From: UBA668 sp040081465
Lineage (GTDB): Bacteria > Actinomycetota > Acidimicrobiia > Acidimicrobiales > Ilumatobacteraceae
DNA length: 64,000 nucleotides
Reading direction: 5' to 3'
Assembly (NCBI GenBank): GCA_040081465.1
Contig: JBEBGL010000002.1
Location: 256,336 to 320,335 of the forward strand
This document shows, piece after piece, positions 33,997 through 43,565 of the stretch. The position numbers and the translations under genes were made by a program. The stretch's first letter is position 1; each line of letters begins with the position of its first letter. The notes under the pieces were generated by a model. It worked only from the letters and a program-made list of their open reading frames with translations. It made no database searches and was not told where the DNA came from.

Positions 33997-34524
33997 ATGA
34001 GCATTGTCGGTGACGCTGACGACGTCAACGCGCTCGTCGTCACTCAAGACTTGGATGGCCTTTTCCGCGCGCACTATGCCCGCCTCGTCCGCGCGCTCGC
34101 CGTGGTGTGCGGCAGCCAAGAAGCCGCCGACGACGCCGTTCAAGAGGCGTTCGTCAAGGCCCACCTCCATTGGCGCCGGATCCAGAACTACGAGGACCCT
34201 GTTGGGTGGATTCGACGCGTGGCAATCAATCGCCTTCGCGACGATCACCGTCGGATCGGCCGCAAACAGCGTGCAACTCAGCGACTGCAATCCGAGGCGC
34301 GGCCCGCGATCGTTGAATGGTCCGACGGTTCCGACGTCACCGCCCTGTTGAGCGAGCTACCCAAGCAGCAACGACTTGCGCTTGCGCTCTTCTACGTAGA
34401 TGGCCTCAGCGTGGCTGAGGTCGCCACGACTCTGCGGATCAGCGAGGGGGCCGTCAAATTCCATTTGCATCAGGGCCGCGATCGGCTCCGCACCACATAC
34501 TCCGCAGGTCAGGCAGCTATCTGA
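33997..34524 (+). CDS. ECF RNA polymerase sigma factor
   Basis: The 175-residue product has sigma region 2 (LFRAHYARLVRALAVVCGSQ, then AADDAVQEAFVKAH), a short linker and region 4 (LPKQQRLALALFYVDGLSVA with RISEGAVKFHLHQGRDRLR). It would direct RNA polymerase to a dedicated promoter set. I prefer the ATG at 33997, preceded by GGAAG; in-frame ATGs at 33937 and 33952 are alternatives. The stop overlaps the next gene's ATG by one base. That gene looks like its membrane anti-sigma partner. Confidence 0.9.
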   Translation: MSIVGDADDVNALVVTQDLDGLFRAHYARLVRALAVVCGSQEAADDAVQEAFVKAHLHWRRIQNYEDPVGWIRRVAINRLRDDHRRIGRKQRATQRLQSEARPAIVEWSDGSDVTALLSELPKQQRLALALFYVDGLSVAEVATTLRISEGAVKFHLHQGRDRLRTTYSAGQAAI

Positions 34525-35150
34525 TGAGTGACTTCGAAGATCCGGAACTCGCACGTGTACTCGGACGAGCAGGTGGTGAATTCCCCAACGTCAACGTCGC
34601 GTACGAGCGCTTGCAGGTGCGAGTTCGCCGTGCTCGGCGTCGCCGCGCCACCGTTGTCGGCAGCGCCACGTGTGGGCTACTCCTCGCGACCGCATTCTTG
34701 GTGGCCAATCGATCGAGCAACTCACCTGACGTACAGCCGAGCGATCGAGAGACATTCAACGGCTCGGTGCCCGACGACACTGTCAACGGCTCGGTGCCCG
34801 ACGACACTGTCGCCGACTCGGCACCCGACACCACGGTAGGGAACACGAGCGACAACACGACGAATGACAGCAACGGTAGCGGCAACCCGGCGAGCTCCAC
34901 GCCGACCACGCTCGCGTCGCCCGTCACGAGGGTTTTCGCCGGCGAGGGTGGAACCATCACAGTCCGACTACAGGGCAACAATCTCACGCTCGTCTCATAC
35001 GCCGCGGCCAGCGGGTTCTCTGTCGAAGTTCAGCATTCATCGGGCGACCGAGTGGAAGTTCGCTTCGAGTCAACAAGCCACGAGACCCGCATTCGGATAG
35101 ACCTCGAGAATGGCGCGATGGACCCGTCCGTAGAAGAACAAGACAACTGA
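34524..35150 (+). CDS. Single-pass membrane protein, probable anti-sigma factor
   Basis: The 208-residue product has a short cytoplasmic part (1-50) with an Arg-rich stretch RVRRARRRRA, one membrane helix (about 44-62), a Ser/Thr/Asp-rich external linker that carries a tandem peptide repeat, and an external domain of about 80 residues (TRVFAGEGGTITVRLQGNN). The cytoplasmic part is too short for a zinc-type anti-sigma domain, and no HxxxCxxC is seen. Its role is inferred from the one-base overlap with the ECF gene. Confidence 0.65.
   Translation: MSDFEDPELARVLGRAGGEFPNVNVAYERLQVRVRRARRRRATVVGSATCGLLLATAFLVANRSSNSPDVQPSDRETFNGSVPDDTVNGSVPDDTVADSAPDTTVGNTSDNTTNDSNGSGNPASSTPTTLASPVTRVFAGEGGTITVRLQGNNLTLVSYAAASGFSVEVQHSSGDRVEVRFESTSHETRIRIDLENGAMDPSVEEQDN
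34758..34838 (+). repeat. 27-bp tandem repeat, two perfect copies and one degenerate
   Basis: Copies at 34758-34784 and 34785-34811 are identical and encode NGSVPDDTV twice. A third, diverged unit at 34812-34838 encodes ADSAPDTTV. Perfect identity of two in-frame units suggests a recent duplication in the external linker of the putative anti-sigma factor. Confidence 0.9.
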
Positions 35151-35286
35151 CGCGCACTTCCTGAACGTCGATAGCTCAATCCCTGACTCGACAGACTGGC
35201 TCCGGTCACGGTGGCGACGACGACTGACACGAGTCGCGTGATCAGCGACGGCGACCAGTCCGTGGTTGCTCCTCCATACTGAGCGA

Positions 35287-35949
35287 GTGACGACGGACTG
35301 GAACCCGGTGCTGCGCGGCGAATTTGCCAAGCCGTACTGGCAACAGCTGCAGGCCTTCGTTGCCGACCAACGGGCCCGTTACACGGTGTTCCCTCCCGAA
35401 CCTCAGGTTTTCGCCGCGCTACACCTCACTCCCTACACCGATACGCGGGTCGTCATCCTTGGGCAAGACCCGTACCACGGCCCGCGCCAGGCGCACGGCT
35501 TGTGTTTCTCAGTTCATCGCGGCGTTCCGATTCCGCCGTCGCTGACCAACATCTACAAAGAGCTGCAATCAGATCTGGGCATAACGCCACCGGCGCACGG
35601 CAACCTCGAATCGTGGGCGCGCCAAGGCGTGCTGCTTCTCAACACCACACTCACCGTGCGCGCCGGTCAGGCTGCGTCGCACCACGGGCACGGTTGGGAG
35701 ACGTTCACCGACGAGGTGCTGCGCATCGTCAACGCCAAGCCGCAGCGTGTCGTGTTTCTGTTGTGGGGCAGCAACGCCCGCAAGAAGAAGTCGTTGATCG
35801 ACTTGTCGCGTCACGTCGTCATCGAGTCGGCGCACCCTTCACCGCTGAGCGCGCACAACGGATTCTTCGGCAGCCGCCCGTTTAGTCGCACCAACACCGC
35901 GCTACTAGAGGCCGGTCTAAAACCAATCGATTGGACGATCCCCGACTAG
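35287..35949 (+). CDS. ung: Uracil-DNA glycosylase, family 1
   Basis: Ung removes uracil from DNA to start base-excision repair. The 220-residue product has the water-activating motif GQDPYHGP (Asp61), the uracil-binding GLCFSVHRG...PPSLTNIYKEL region, LLLNTTLTV, and the minor-groove loop HPSPLSAHNGFFG. Length is typical. The start is the GTG at 35287; a TTG 21 nt upstream is also in frame. A CATACT hexamer ends 6 nt before the GTG. It is convergent with the ABC substrate-binding protein gene, 4 nt away. Confidence 0.96.
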   Translation: MTTDWNPVLRGEFAKPYWQQLQAFVADQRARYTVFPPEPQVFAALHLTPYTDTRVVILGQDPYHGPRQAHGLCFSVHRGVPIPPSLTNIYKELQSDLGITPPAHGNLESWARQGVLLLNTTLTVRAGQAASHHGHGWETFTDEVLRIVNAKPQRVVFLLWGSNARKKKSLIDLSRHVVIESAHPSPLSAHNGFFGSRPFSRTNTALLEAGLKPIDWTIPD

Positions 35950-35953
35950 TACT

Positions 35954-37720
35954 TCAGCTGGCGGGGCTTGGGTAATCGCCGCGTTCTTCAGCTGCGGGTG
36001 CGGTGTCGTAGATCGCTACTGCACCGTCAGGCAAGAACAGCTTCTCTTCCGTCGGCCATTCGCCGGGAAGGAAGCGCTTGCCACCGTCGACGTACTGGTA
36101 CATGCCGGTGCCCTCCCTGCGAATCTCGTCGAGCCCCGTCGCCGTCGCATCCCACCAGAACACCGTCGCGTCATCCGTGCCTTGGTAGTCGGCGATGCCA
36201 CCCCAATAGCCCTTGTCGCCGTATGTGAGAAACGGCTGACTAATCGCCTGAATCGTTCCTGGCGAAGCGAACAGCGCATCGCGGAAATTCTCCGCGGTCA
36301 GATTCGGCCCCGTGTACTGCAGCACTGCGAAGAAAAGCGCCGGATAGACCGCGAACACGCCGATGGTGTCGTCGGCAGGCGGCTCGACGCCGGTGAACCA
36401 CACGTAGTTCGCGAATGCTCCGGCGTTCAGCGGATTGCTTCGTGCCGCGAGTTGCGTGACGCCGAAGGCGTGCTGCCACTGCTCTTGGTCGTACGTACGA
36501 GCAAAGGCGGTGACATCGACGAGTGTGCTCGCGGCGACAATCCACTCAGGAAAGTACTCCTGAGCAGTCGCTTCCTGCGTCAGGGATTGCGGCGTTATCG
36601 GATCACCGTTGAACACGATTGTTGTCACACCTGCAGATTTCATGCGATTGATCACGAGAGCCGCTGTCTGCTGAATCGTGAACGGATCGAGTGCGTAGGC
36701 GACCACCTCGGCGAACGGCGCGCCAAGTGATTCCATCTCCGCGGCCATGCGATCGGCGAGCTCCTTCGGAGAAGCGCTACCACCCTGATCGATATAGACG
36801 TAGCCGAATACGCGTGGCGAATCTTTGACTGCATCACCGCCGTATTCCGCGTTCTTACCAACTATCTGCTTCTGCAGGAATTCCAGCACGTGGGTTTGCT
36901 TCTGAATCGCGCTGCCATCGAGACCGAACAAGTACGGGTCACGGTCACTGAAGAACTCGGCCGGCTCGGATGGGGTACAGCCGATGCAGACGATTTCTCG
37001 CGCCGCCAACTCGTCCGCGAATGCGCTCGTGAAGTCGGGGCCGTTCAATACCGCGAACGGGTGGAACTGTTCAGCTATTGCGGCCGCATCGGCGCGGGCA
37101 ACAGTGTCGTCGTCGGATTCACCTGTGGCCTCGTACGTGACCAGATTGATCGTGCGGCCGTAGAGCTCGTAGTACGTCTCGTAGTAACGCACTATCTCGG
37201 CCATCGTTGCAAACTGATCTTGGTTCGTGTCGTCGACCGCAATCGCACTGGTGATGTAGTTCGTGATTAGGTCGGTTTCCTTGCCCTCGTAATAGACGAT
37301 GGTGATTTCATCGGCCGTAACGCCAGAAGCCGTCGCGCCTCCGTTATCGCCCTCGAACGGCGCGTAGCAGTCCGAGCGGAAGTAATCAGGCACCGCGATG
37401 CGCCCCGTTGTCGTGTCGCAGCGCTCGCCCCAGTCGATCGAATCGGCGATTCCCTGCTCGACAGCTTGCGAGTAACTAAGCGGGTACGTGATACCGCCCG
37501 GCTCGGTGTCGCCCGTCGTCGTGTCGGTTGCACCGGTATCGCCAGTGGTGCTGTCGACCACGGTGGTGACAACGGTGTCGGCCGTGTCGGTGTCGTCGGA
37601 ATCCTGGGTTGCGACCAGTACTCCTCCGCCAACGGCGACAACGGCAATGACGCCAACGATTGGCCCCCACCGCTTCATCTGACGGTTGCCAGTTGTTCCC
37701 GAGCTGCTTGCAGGCTCCAC
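35954..37720 (-). CDS. ABC transporter substrate-binding protein, branched-chain amino-acid type
   Basis: The 588-residue protein has an N-terminal hydrophobic segment (RWGPIVGVIAVVAVGGGVL) acting as signal or anchor, a Thr/Asp-rich linker, and a periplasmic-binding type I fold. Recognisable parts are ITIVYYEGKETDL, VLNGPDFTSAF and VIFNGD-like VTTIVFNGDP. It is longer than most LivJ-type proteins (about 400), mainly from the linker and inserts. The GTG start follows a strong GGGGGA site. It lies 15 nt after the MFS-LivF-LivG fusion gene and is probably the last gene of that operon. The ligand is unknown. Confidence 0.82.
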   Translation of the reverse strand: MEPASSSGTTGNRQMKRWGPIVGVIAVVAVGGGVLVATQDSDDTDTADTVVTTVVDSTTGDTGATDTTTGDTEPGGITYPLSYSQAVEQGIADSIDWGERCDTTTGRIAVPDYFRSDCYAPFEGDNGGATASGVTADEITIVYYEGKETDLITNYITSAIAVDDTNQDQFATMAEIVRYYETYYELYGRTINLVTYEATGESDDDTVARADAAAIAEQFHPFAVLNGPDFTSAFADELAAREIVCIGCTPSEPAEFFSDRDPYLFGLDGSAIQKQTHVLEFLQKQIVGKNAEYGGDAVKDSPRVFGYVYIDQGGSASPKELADRMAAEMESLGAPFAEVVAYALDPFTIQQTAALVINRMKSAGVTTIVFNGDPITPQSLTQEATAQEYFPEWIVAASTLVDVTAFARTYDQEQWQHAFGVTQLAARSNPLNAGAFANYVWFTGVEPPADDTIGVFAVYPALFFAVLQYTGPNLTAENFRDALFASPGTIQAISQPFLTYGDKGYWGGIADYQGTDDATVFWWDATATGLDEIRREGTGMYQYVDGGKRFLPGEWPTEEKLFLPDGAVAIYDTAPAAEERGDYPSPAS

Positions 37721-37735
37721 TTCATCCCCCTGTCG

Positions 37736-40666
37736 TTAGATGGAGCCGCTGCGCTGACGCGCTGCGACGTTGTTCCCCAGGTAGCTCTCTATCACGTCCG
37801 GATGGGCCAGTACGTCGGCCGGCAAGCCACTCGTGAGCACGGCACCTTGATCGAGCGCAATCACTCGATCGCTAACCGCCGAAATCAGCGGGATGTCGTG
37901 CTCGATGACCAGCAGGCTGGCACCCATTTCGTCGCGTAGTCGCTGCAGCACCGGCGCCAATGCTTCGACTTCGCGCTGGGCGATTCCACTGGATGGTTCA
38001 TCGAGCAAGACCAAAACCGGCCGATGCGCCGCGATGCACGCAAGATCGACAACGCGCCGGGTGCCGGTGCTGAGCTCGCGCACGAACGTGTTGCGGTATT
38101 CACCTAGGTGCATCAGCTCGATCAGCTCGCCGACGCGCACAGACGTGCGTTCCTCATCGTCGAACACCGCTGGTAGCCGCAAAGCTGCGGCCAGCGCACT
38201 GCGACTCTCGACCCACCGTTCGAGCGCGACAGCCAGCGTGTCGGTAACGGTCATGTCGGGAAAGAGGCGTGCGTCTTGGAAACTGCGGCCGAGGCCACCT
38301 GCGGCGCGCTTGCTTGCACCGAGTTCAGTGATGTCGTTGCCTTGAAACTCGATAAACCCCGAATCGACAGGTACAAAGCCGCTAATGAGATCGAAGATCG
38401 TGGTCTTGCCCGCACCGTTAGGCCCGATCATGCCGACGATTTCGCGCGTGCCGACTTCGAACGATGCTTGGCTGACGGCTCGATTACCGCCGAACGAACG
38501 CGAGACGTCAACGACGCGAAGCACCGGCGTCGTTGTTGACGGTGCCGACGATTCTGGGGCGGGGTTTGTAGATGTCGGAGTGTTGTCTGCGAGGAATACC
38601 GAACGCAGCAGATCGGTGCGTCCGAGCAACTCGGACGTAGGACCGCTGAAGCGAATCGTGCCGCGCTCCATGAAGTACGCGGTGTCGGCCACCGTCAGCG
38701 CCACGTTGAAGCTCTGCTCGACGAGAATCACAGCGGTGCCTTCGGCAGCGATTCGTTGCACGAGCGGCAGGATCTGACCGATCACCACCGGCGCCAAGCC
38801 CAGAGAGAGTTCGTCGATCAGCAGCACGCGCGGCTTCGCGACGAACGCCATACCCAGCGCCAACATCTGTTGCTGGCCACCGCTGAGGTCGCCTGCCGAT
38901 CGCAAGAAGCGATCGCGAAGCACTGGAAACATCTCGAGCACGTCTTCGACAGACTGATTGCGCGCAACGGGTTCGTGTCGGCGCGTCCAGCCGGCGAGTT
39001 GCAGATTCTCCTGCACCGTCAACCCACCAAACACGCCTTGGCCACCGGGCATCTGACTGATGCCGAGTACCGCGATTTCGTTCGGTGGCGCGTGCGTGAT
39101 GTCTCTGCCGTCGAGCACGATCGCACCACTGTCGGCTTCGACAACACCGCTGATCGCCTTCAGCAATGTGCTCTTCCCGGCGCCGTTGGTTCCAAGCAGC
39201 GCAACGATCTGGCCTTCTTTCAGATCGAGGTCGACGTCGAACAGAACTTGTCTGCCGTCGTAACCCGCGTTCACACCGCGCAACAACAGCAGGTCTGCTT
39301 CGCCTCGGCGGCGCTGATACAGCGCCTCGCTGCGCGCGGCCGACGACTTCCAAACCGACGCGATGTCGCGGCCGATCGTCTTCTCCGCGGAACCGAGAAT
39401 CAAACTGCCGACGATGAACAGCGGCACCAGCGTGAGCATGCCCCAGCGAATTCCGATGTGACTACTGATCCACCCAATCAACGGCAATATCAGCAGGCCG
39501 GGAATCACCCACAGCGATGCAACCGAGAAGCCGGTCGCGCGAGCGCGGGCCGGGATCGCCAGTGAGAGAGCAACCAGAATGCCAGGCCCGACGATCGCCA
39601 GCGTCGCTGAGATCAAACAGTTCAACGCGACCGCGACCACAATGTTTGGTGCCAAGGCGAAGCCGATCGCCGCCACCGACGTCAACAGCGCCACGCGCGC
39701 GACAAAGCGAATCAGCGCGGCCATGTCAGTCATGAATCGCTTGGTGATGTAGCGCGTGCCAACAACGAGGCCGACCAACTGAAACGGCTCGGCGATCGCC
39801 GCTGCAACACCGCGGCCGCGCTCGTCGAGATTGAACTGGTCCTCGTAGAGCAGCGAGGCCAACACTACGAAACCGATTAGTGCGGTCGCGAGGAACGGCA
39901 GGCTCCACCAAAGTCGCTGCAGGGTGGGGATCTTCTGCACCGTTCGCCAACTCTCGGCGAACGATGGCACCACTTCCTCAGTGTTGGCGACGTCGTCGCT
40001 GGAACCCATCGCGGCGCGTTCCCACTTACCGCGCACCGGCTCGTGCATTCGAAACGCGAGCACCGCGAAGATGACGGTCGGGATGACGAACACAACGAAG
40101 GGCACTCGCCAGTCGAAACTGTAAGCCAGCAGGCCAGCGACGAGCGGACCGACGAACGCGCCGATGGCGTTCGCCGCGCGATGCGTGCTGAACACCTTGC
40201 TGCGCGTTTCGATCGGGTAATAGTCGGCGAGCAACGAGTTGTGAGTCGGGTCGATTACCGCTTTACCAATGCTGCTACCGCTACGAGCGATCGTCAGAAT
40301 CACAATCCCGGTCGCGAGGCCGGTCATGCCGCTGAAGAACGCCCACACCATCGCGCCGGCGATTGCCAACGGCACGCGCTTGCTGCGGTCGGCGTACTGC
40401 GCGATCGGAACCTGCAGCGCCAGCGAGGCGACGGATGCAAGTGCAACGAGAGTCAGCACTTTGGTGTTGTCGAGATTGAAGTGATCGCGAATGTTCGGCA
40501 GCAGGATGGCGAAGGCGGTGCGGTCCAACTCGTCGACCGCGTTGAGACCGAACAGCACGACAAGCGGAAACGCGGACTCGCCACCACAGACGCCACGCAG
40601 CCACTCCATTGGATGCGCCACGTGGCTCATGAAACGACGGACGAGGCTTGGTTGGTCGGTGCTCAT
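37736..40666 (-). CDS. Triple fusion: MFS transporter + LivF-type ATPase + LivG-type ATPase
   Basis: One 976-residue frame joins three modules. Residues 1 to about 430 are a 12-helix major facilitator domain, with the ADRSKRVPLAIAGA loop typical of MFS between helices 2 and 3. Residues about 455-690 are a LivF-like ATPase: Walker A GTNGAGKST (near 493), signature LSGGQQQM (near 592), Walker B VLLIDELSLGLAP and the LivF-type VEQ loop. Residues about 715-965 are a LivG-like ATPase: Walker A GPNGAGKTT (near 745), altered signature LSTGTRRV (near 863), Walker B VLLDEPSSGIAQ and switch His in VIEHDIP. It lies between the fused LivH-LivM permease (ATGA overlap) and the binding protein. The joining is continuous in frame with no sign of frameshift. 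The MFS part may be a second porter or only an anchor. Confidence 0.93.
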   Translation of the reverse strand: MSTDQPSLVRRFMSHVAHPMEWLRGVCGGESAFPLVVLFGLNAVDELDRTAFAILLPNIRDHFNLDNTKVLTLVALASVASLALQVPIAQYADRSKRVPLAIAGAMVWAFFSGMTGLATGIVILTIARSGSSIGKAVIDPTHNSLLADYYPIETRSKVFSTHRAANAIGAFVGPLVAGLLAYSFDWRVPFVVFVIPTVIFAVLAFRMHEPVRGKWERAAMGSSDDVANTEEVVPSFAESWRTVQKIPTLQRLWWSLPFLATALIGFVVLASLLYEDQFNLDERGRGVAAAIAEPFQLVGLVVGTRYITKRFMTDMAALIRFVARVALLTSVAAIGFALAPNIVVAVALNCLISATLAIVGPGILVALSLAIPARARATGFSVASLWVIPGLLILPLIGWISSHIGIRWGMLTLVPLFIVGSLILGSAEKTIGRDIASVWKSSAARSEALYQRRRGEADLLLLRGVNAGYDGRQVLFDVDLDLKEGQIVALLGTNGAGKSTLLKAISGVVEADSGAIVLDGRDITHAPPNEIAVLGISQMPGGQGVFGGLTVQENLQLAGWTRRHEPVARNQSVEDVLEMFPVLRDRFLRSAGDLSGGQQQMLALGMAFVAKPRVLLIDELSLGLAPVVIGQILPLVQRIAAEGTAVILVEQSFNVALTVADTAYFMERGTIRFSGPTSELLGRTDLLRSVFLADNTPTSTNPAPESSAPSTTTPVLRVVDVSRSFGGNRAVSQASFEVGTREIVGMIGPNGAGKTTIFDLISGFVPVDSGFIEFQGNDITELGASKRAAGGLGRSFQDARLFPDMTVTDTLAVALERWVESRSALAAALRLPAVFDDEERTSVRVGELIELMHLGEYRNTFVRELSTGTRRVVDLACIAAHRPVLVLLDEPSSGIAQREVEALAPVLQRLRDEMGASLLVIEHDIPLISAVSDRVIALDQGAVLTSGLPADVLAHPDVIESYLGNNVAARQRSGSI

Positions 40667-42741
40667 GTCGCGTCGCTCTCAACAACATCGAGTTTCACGG
40701 CATGCGCCTCGTCGACCCGTGTGCCCGTGATCAGTCGCACCACGACATCACGAAGTTTCACCCACAGGCTGCCGAGACCGCCTGGCAGGATCAGCAGCAC
40801 CAACAGGACGCCTCCACCGGTCGACAGCAGTTGCCAGATCTGATCATTGATGAACCAGCGCGTGCCGCGCAGGTAGAGCGCGCCGAGCAACGCACCGCCG
40901 AGTGAGCCAAGGCCCCCGATCACGGCGGTGATGAAGACGCTGAAACCTTCGCCCGTGTTGTAGCTCGTGACATTGAAGGCTTGGTTGAGGTGCGTATACA
41001 ACGCCCCACCGACACCCGCCACGAAACCGGAGATGACAAACGCGGTCAGCTTGGCTCGTACTACATCGACCGAGAAGCTCTGCGCAGCGCGTTCGTTTTC
41101 TCGCACGGCGATGATTACGCGCCCCGTACGCGAGCGACGTACTCCTCGCAGGCCCAGATAGATGAGTGTTCCGACCACTGCGGAATAGGCGTAGTAGCGA
41201 GTCGGTGTGTTGATGCTGAACCGTCCGAATAGCGGTAGCCGTTCGAAGCGTTGCTCCGGGGCGGGGAACCAGCCAAAGAAGCGACCATTCAACAACCACG
41301 CTTCAGTAGCTAGTGCAAACGCGAACGTCGTGACCGCGAGGTAGAGGCCGCGCAGTCGCAGCGCGGGCACGCCGACTGCAAATGCGGCGACCGCGCCGGC
41401 CACACCACCGGCCAGCAGCCCAACCGTTAGGTCCACGTTCCACCGCGAGGTCAGGGTCGCGCTCGTTGCGGCACCGATGCCAACGATTGCCATCTGCCCG
41501 AAGGACACCTGACCTGCCCACCCTGTGAGGACGACCATCGACATCCCAATGATTGCGAATGCGATCACGGCCGATGCCTTGATCACGTAGTCCACGCGAA
41601 GCACGGTAGGAACGAGCACAACGGCAACTGCACATAGCGCCAACAACGAGTAGCGCAAAGTGGTTACCCAAGTGTTCGCGGCCAAGTGCCGCGGTAGTTC
41701 GCGAACTTCCTCGGCACCGCGCCAACTGCTCGTTGCATCAATGTCGCGGCGATTGGAACTGGCTCGCTGCGCAAGCAGAGCGACAAACATTGCTGCCGCC
41801 ATGATTGGATATGCCACGAAGGGTGTATCTGAGTTGCTCTGCACGCCGAACTCGAGCAGTCGCAACACGATCGCGGCGAGGGCGATCACAACCAGGTTCT
41901 CCATACGACCGATCACCATGGCGGCCAGCGCTATGAGGAACGTGGGTAGGCCTTCGGCAAATCCGATGGGCACACCGGTGATCCCACTTCGGAGAAACAG
42001 CGCCACAAACGCGAGGACGGCAGCCAACATCCACACGACGGTGTTCAGGCGGCTGACAGGAATGCCCAACATCGCGGCGCGGTCGCTACGTTCCGCCGAC
42101 GCTCGTATGGCCGTGCCCAGCTGACTGCGATTCAAGAACCAACCAACGAACAACAGTGCAAGCGGCGCAACGATCATGGCGATGATGTCGTTTCCGCCCA
42201 GAATGAACTTGCTCGAGTCGGGATTCCACGGCGGCCAACTCGTCGACAGTGTGAGTTTCCAATCAACCGGCGAGACGATCCGCTTGCTTCCCAGGTTCTG
42301 CCCCCACCAGCGCGGTACAAGGATTCCCAGCACCAGCAACAGCTGGGCAATTCCGAGCGTTGCCACCATCATCACCATGCGCGGCGAATTTCGGAATCGA
42401 CGAATGATCGCCATCTCGACAACTAGGCCGAGCACCAGCGACAACAACAGCCCGGCACCGAGAGCAACAAGGTATGGCCAGTTCCAAAACAGAATGAACG
42501 CGGCCGCGAACCCGACGGGCACAGAACCCATGTCGGCTTGCGCGAAGTTGACGACCCGATTGGCCCGATAGATGAGTGCCATCCCGATCGCGAGCATCGC
42601 GGCGAGCAAACCGAGCACCAATCCGCGGGTCCACACGCCCAACGGCATCCCGAAGAAGAACAGTTGAATCGCGAGCAGTGCGGCGATCGTTGGCGCGGCA
42701 ACCACGATCACGTCGTTGCGCTTACCCACCGCTCTCCCCAC
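40663..42741 (-). CDS. Fused LivH-LivM type ABC permease
   Basis: The 692-residue protein fuses the two permeases of a branched-chain amino-acid-type transporter. The first half (about 1-330) is LivH-like: LAAMLAIGMALIYRANRVVN, NFAQADMG and the coupling segment GTAIRASAERSDRAAMLGIP. The second half (about 360-660) is LivM-like: GWAGQVSFGQMAIVGIGA, RLRGLYLAVTTFAFA and GRVIIAVRENERAAQSFSVD. The C-terminus is charged. The start is GTG 42741, with a TACCGT -10-like element 7 nt upstream. Its stop overlaps the ATG of the MFS-ATPase fusion. The substrate may be amino acids, urea or another small polar compound. Confidence 0.93.
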   Translation of the reverse strand: MGRAVGKRNDVIVVAAPTIAALLAIQLFFFGMPLGVWTRGLVLGLLAAMLAIGMALIYRANRVVNFAQADMGSVPVGFAAAFILFWNWPYLVALGAGLLLSLVLGLVVEMAIIRRFRNSPRMVMMVATLGIAQLLLVLGILVPRWWGQNLGSKRIVSPVDWKLTLSTSWPPWNPDSSKFILGGNDIIAMIVAPLALLFVGWFLNRSQLGTAIRASAERSDRAAMLGIPVSRLNTVVWMLAAVLAFVALFLRSGITGVPIGFAEGLPTFLIALAAMVIGRMENLVVIALAAIVLRLLEFGVQSNSDTPFVAYPIMAAAMFVALLAQRASSNRRDIDATSSWRGAEEVRELPRHLAANTWVTTLRYSLLALCAVAVVLVPTVLRVDYVIKASAVIAFAIIGMSMVVLTGWAGQVSFGQMAIVGIGAATSATLTSRWNVDLTVGLLAGGVAGAVAAFAVGVPALRLRGLYLAVTTFAFALATEAWLLNGRFFGWFPAPEQRFERLPLFGRFSINTPTRYYAYSAVVGTLIYLGLRGVRRSRTGRVIIAVRENERAAQSFSVDVVRAKLTAFVISGFVAGVGGALYTHLNQAFNVTSYNTGEGFSVFITAVIGGLGSLGGALLGALYLRGTRWFINDQIWQLLSTGGGVLLVLLILPGGLGSLWVKLRDVVVRLITGTRVDEAHAVKLDVVESDAT

Positions 42742-42754
42742 GGCGCCGACGGTA
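42742..42754 (-). promoter_or_regulatory. Candidate leaderless -10 for the transporter operon
   Basis: TACCGT (42754-42749) ends 7 nt before the GTG at 42741. Confidence 0.35.
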
Positions 42755-42768
42755 CATGGTCCGTTGCG

Positions 42769-43503
42769 CTACGACAGACCCGGGTGCAGCGCGGCCAACG
42801 TCGGTGGCAGTTCCGCCCCTGAGCTGGTGCACAACACGTCGCGATCGGTGACGGCGAAGTCGTGCTCGAGCAACCATCCGGCCAGCGGGTGCTGCTCGGG
42901 TACATAGATCGTCACCTTTGTACCCGCGTCGAAAGCGCGCAGAACTTGGCGGCACTCGTCGATCGCGCTCGGAGCGTCGAGTCGAAGCACGTCTACCTCG
43001 CCGTCGGTGACCGAAACGACGGAGTTTGCAGTCACCAACGCGCCCTGGTTCGCGAAGTGGCTGACGAGATCGTCGCGGCCGTGTGTCCATGCTGCTGGCA
43101 GCAACGGCGATCCACCGCCGAGTGCCGTGCCGGACAGGTACAGCATCCGACCGCGCGCCACCAGTCCCACTCGTCGATAGGCAGCGAGCGCACCTGGGTG
43201 CTGCGCGCTGAACGTCATGCACCGTGGCCGACCACTCAACAGTTCTGCGAGTAGACGACCGCCAACGCCCTTCCCGCGCGCCGCGTTGGCCACGAACAGA
43301 TCGGTCACCATTGCAACCTCGCCAGCCATCACGGTGCCCGCGAAACCGACTACCTCGCCGTCAGTCGTCGAACACAGCAACCGACCAGCGCTAGCGACGA
43401 ACGACAGGTAGCGCGAGTCACAATCGTTGAAGTCGCCCTCGGCCGCGATCTGCATCAAGCGCGCATGATCGTCGGCGACGACCGGTCGAATTGCTGACTC
43501 CAT
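42769..43503 (-). CDS. GNAT-family N-acetyltransferase
   Basis: The 244-residue product from the ATG 43501-43503 has a GNAT domain in its N-terminal half: AMVTDLFVANAARGKGVGGR is the acetyl-CoA-binding motif A, and PGALAAYRRVGLVARGRMLY is motif B. The C-terminal 110 residues form a second, diverged module without a clear CoA motif. The substrate is not predictable. It lies upstream of the transporter operon with a 27-nt gap on the same strand. Confidence 0.85.
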   Translation of the reverse strand: MESAIRPVVADDHARLMQIAAEGDFNDCDSRYLSFVASAGRLLCSTTDGEVVGFAGTVMAGEVAMVTDLFVANAARGKGVGGRLLAELLSGRPRCMTFSAQHPGALAAYRRVGLVARGRMLYLSGTALGGGSPLLPAAWTHGRDDLVSHFANQGALVTANSVVSVTDGEVDVLRLDAPSAIDECRQVLRAFDAGTKVTIYVPEQHPLAGWLLEHDFAVTDRDVLCTSSGAELPPTLAALHPGLS

Positions 43504-43565
43504 AAATCCAGCTTGCCAGGGATGACGGGGCCGACGTCCGTTCAAATGGCAGGCTGGTACACATC

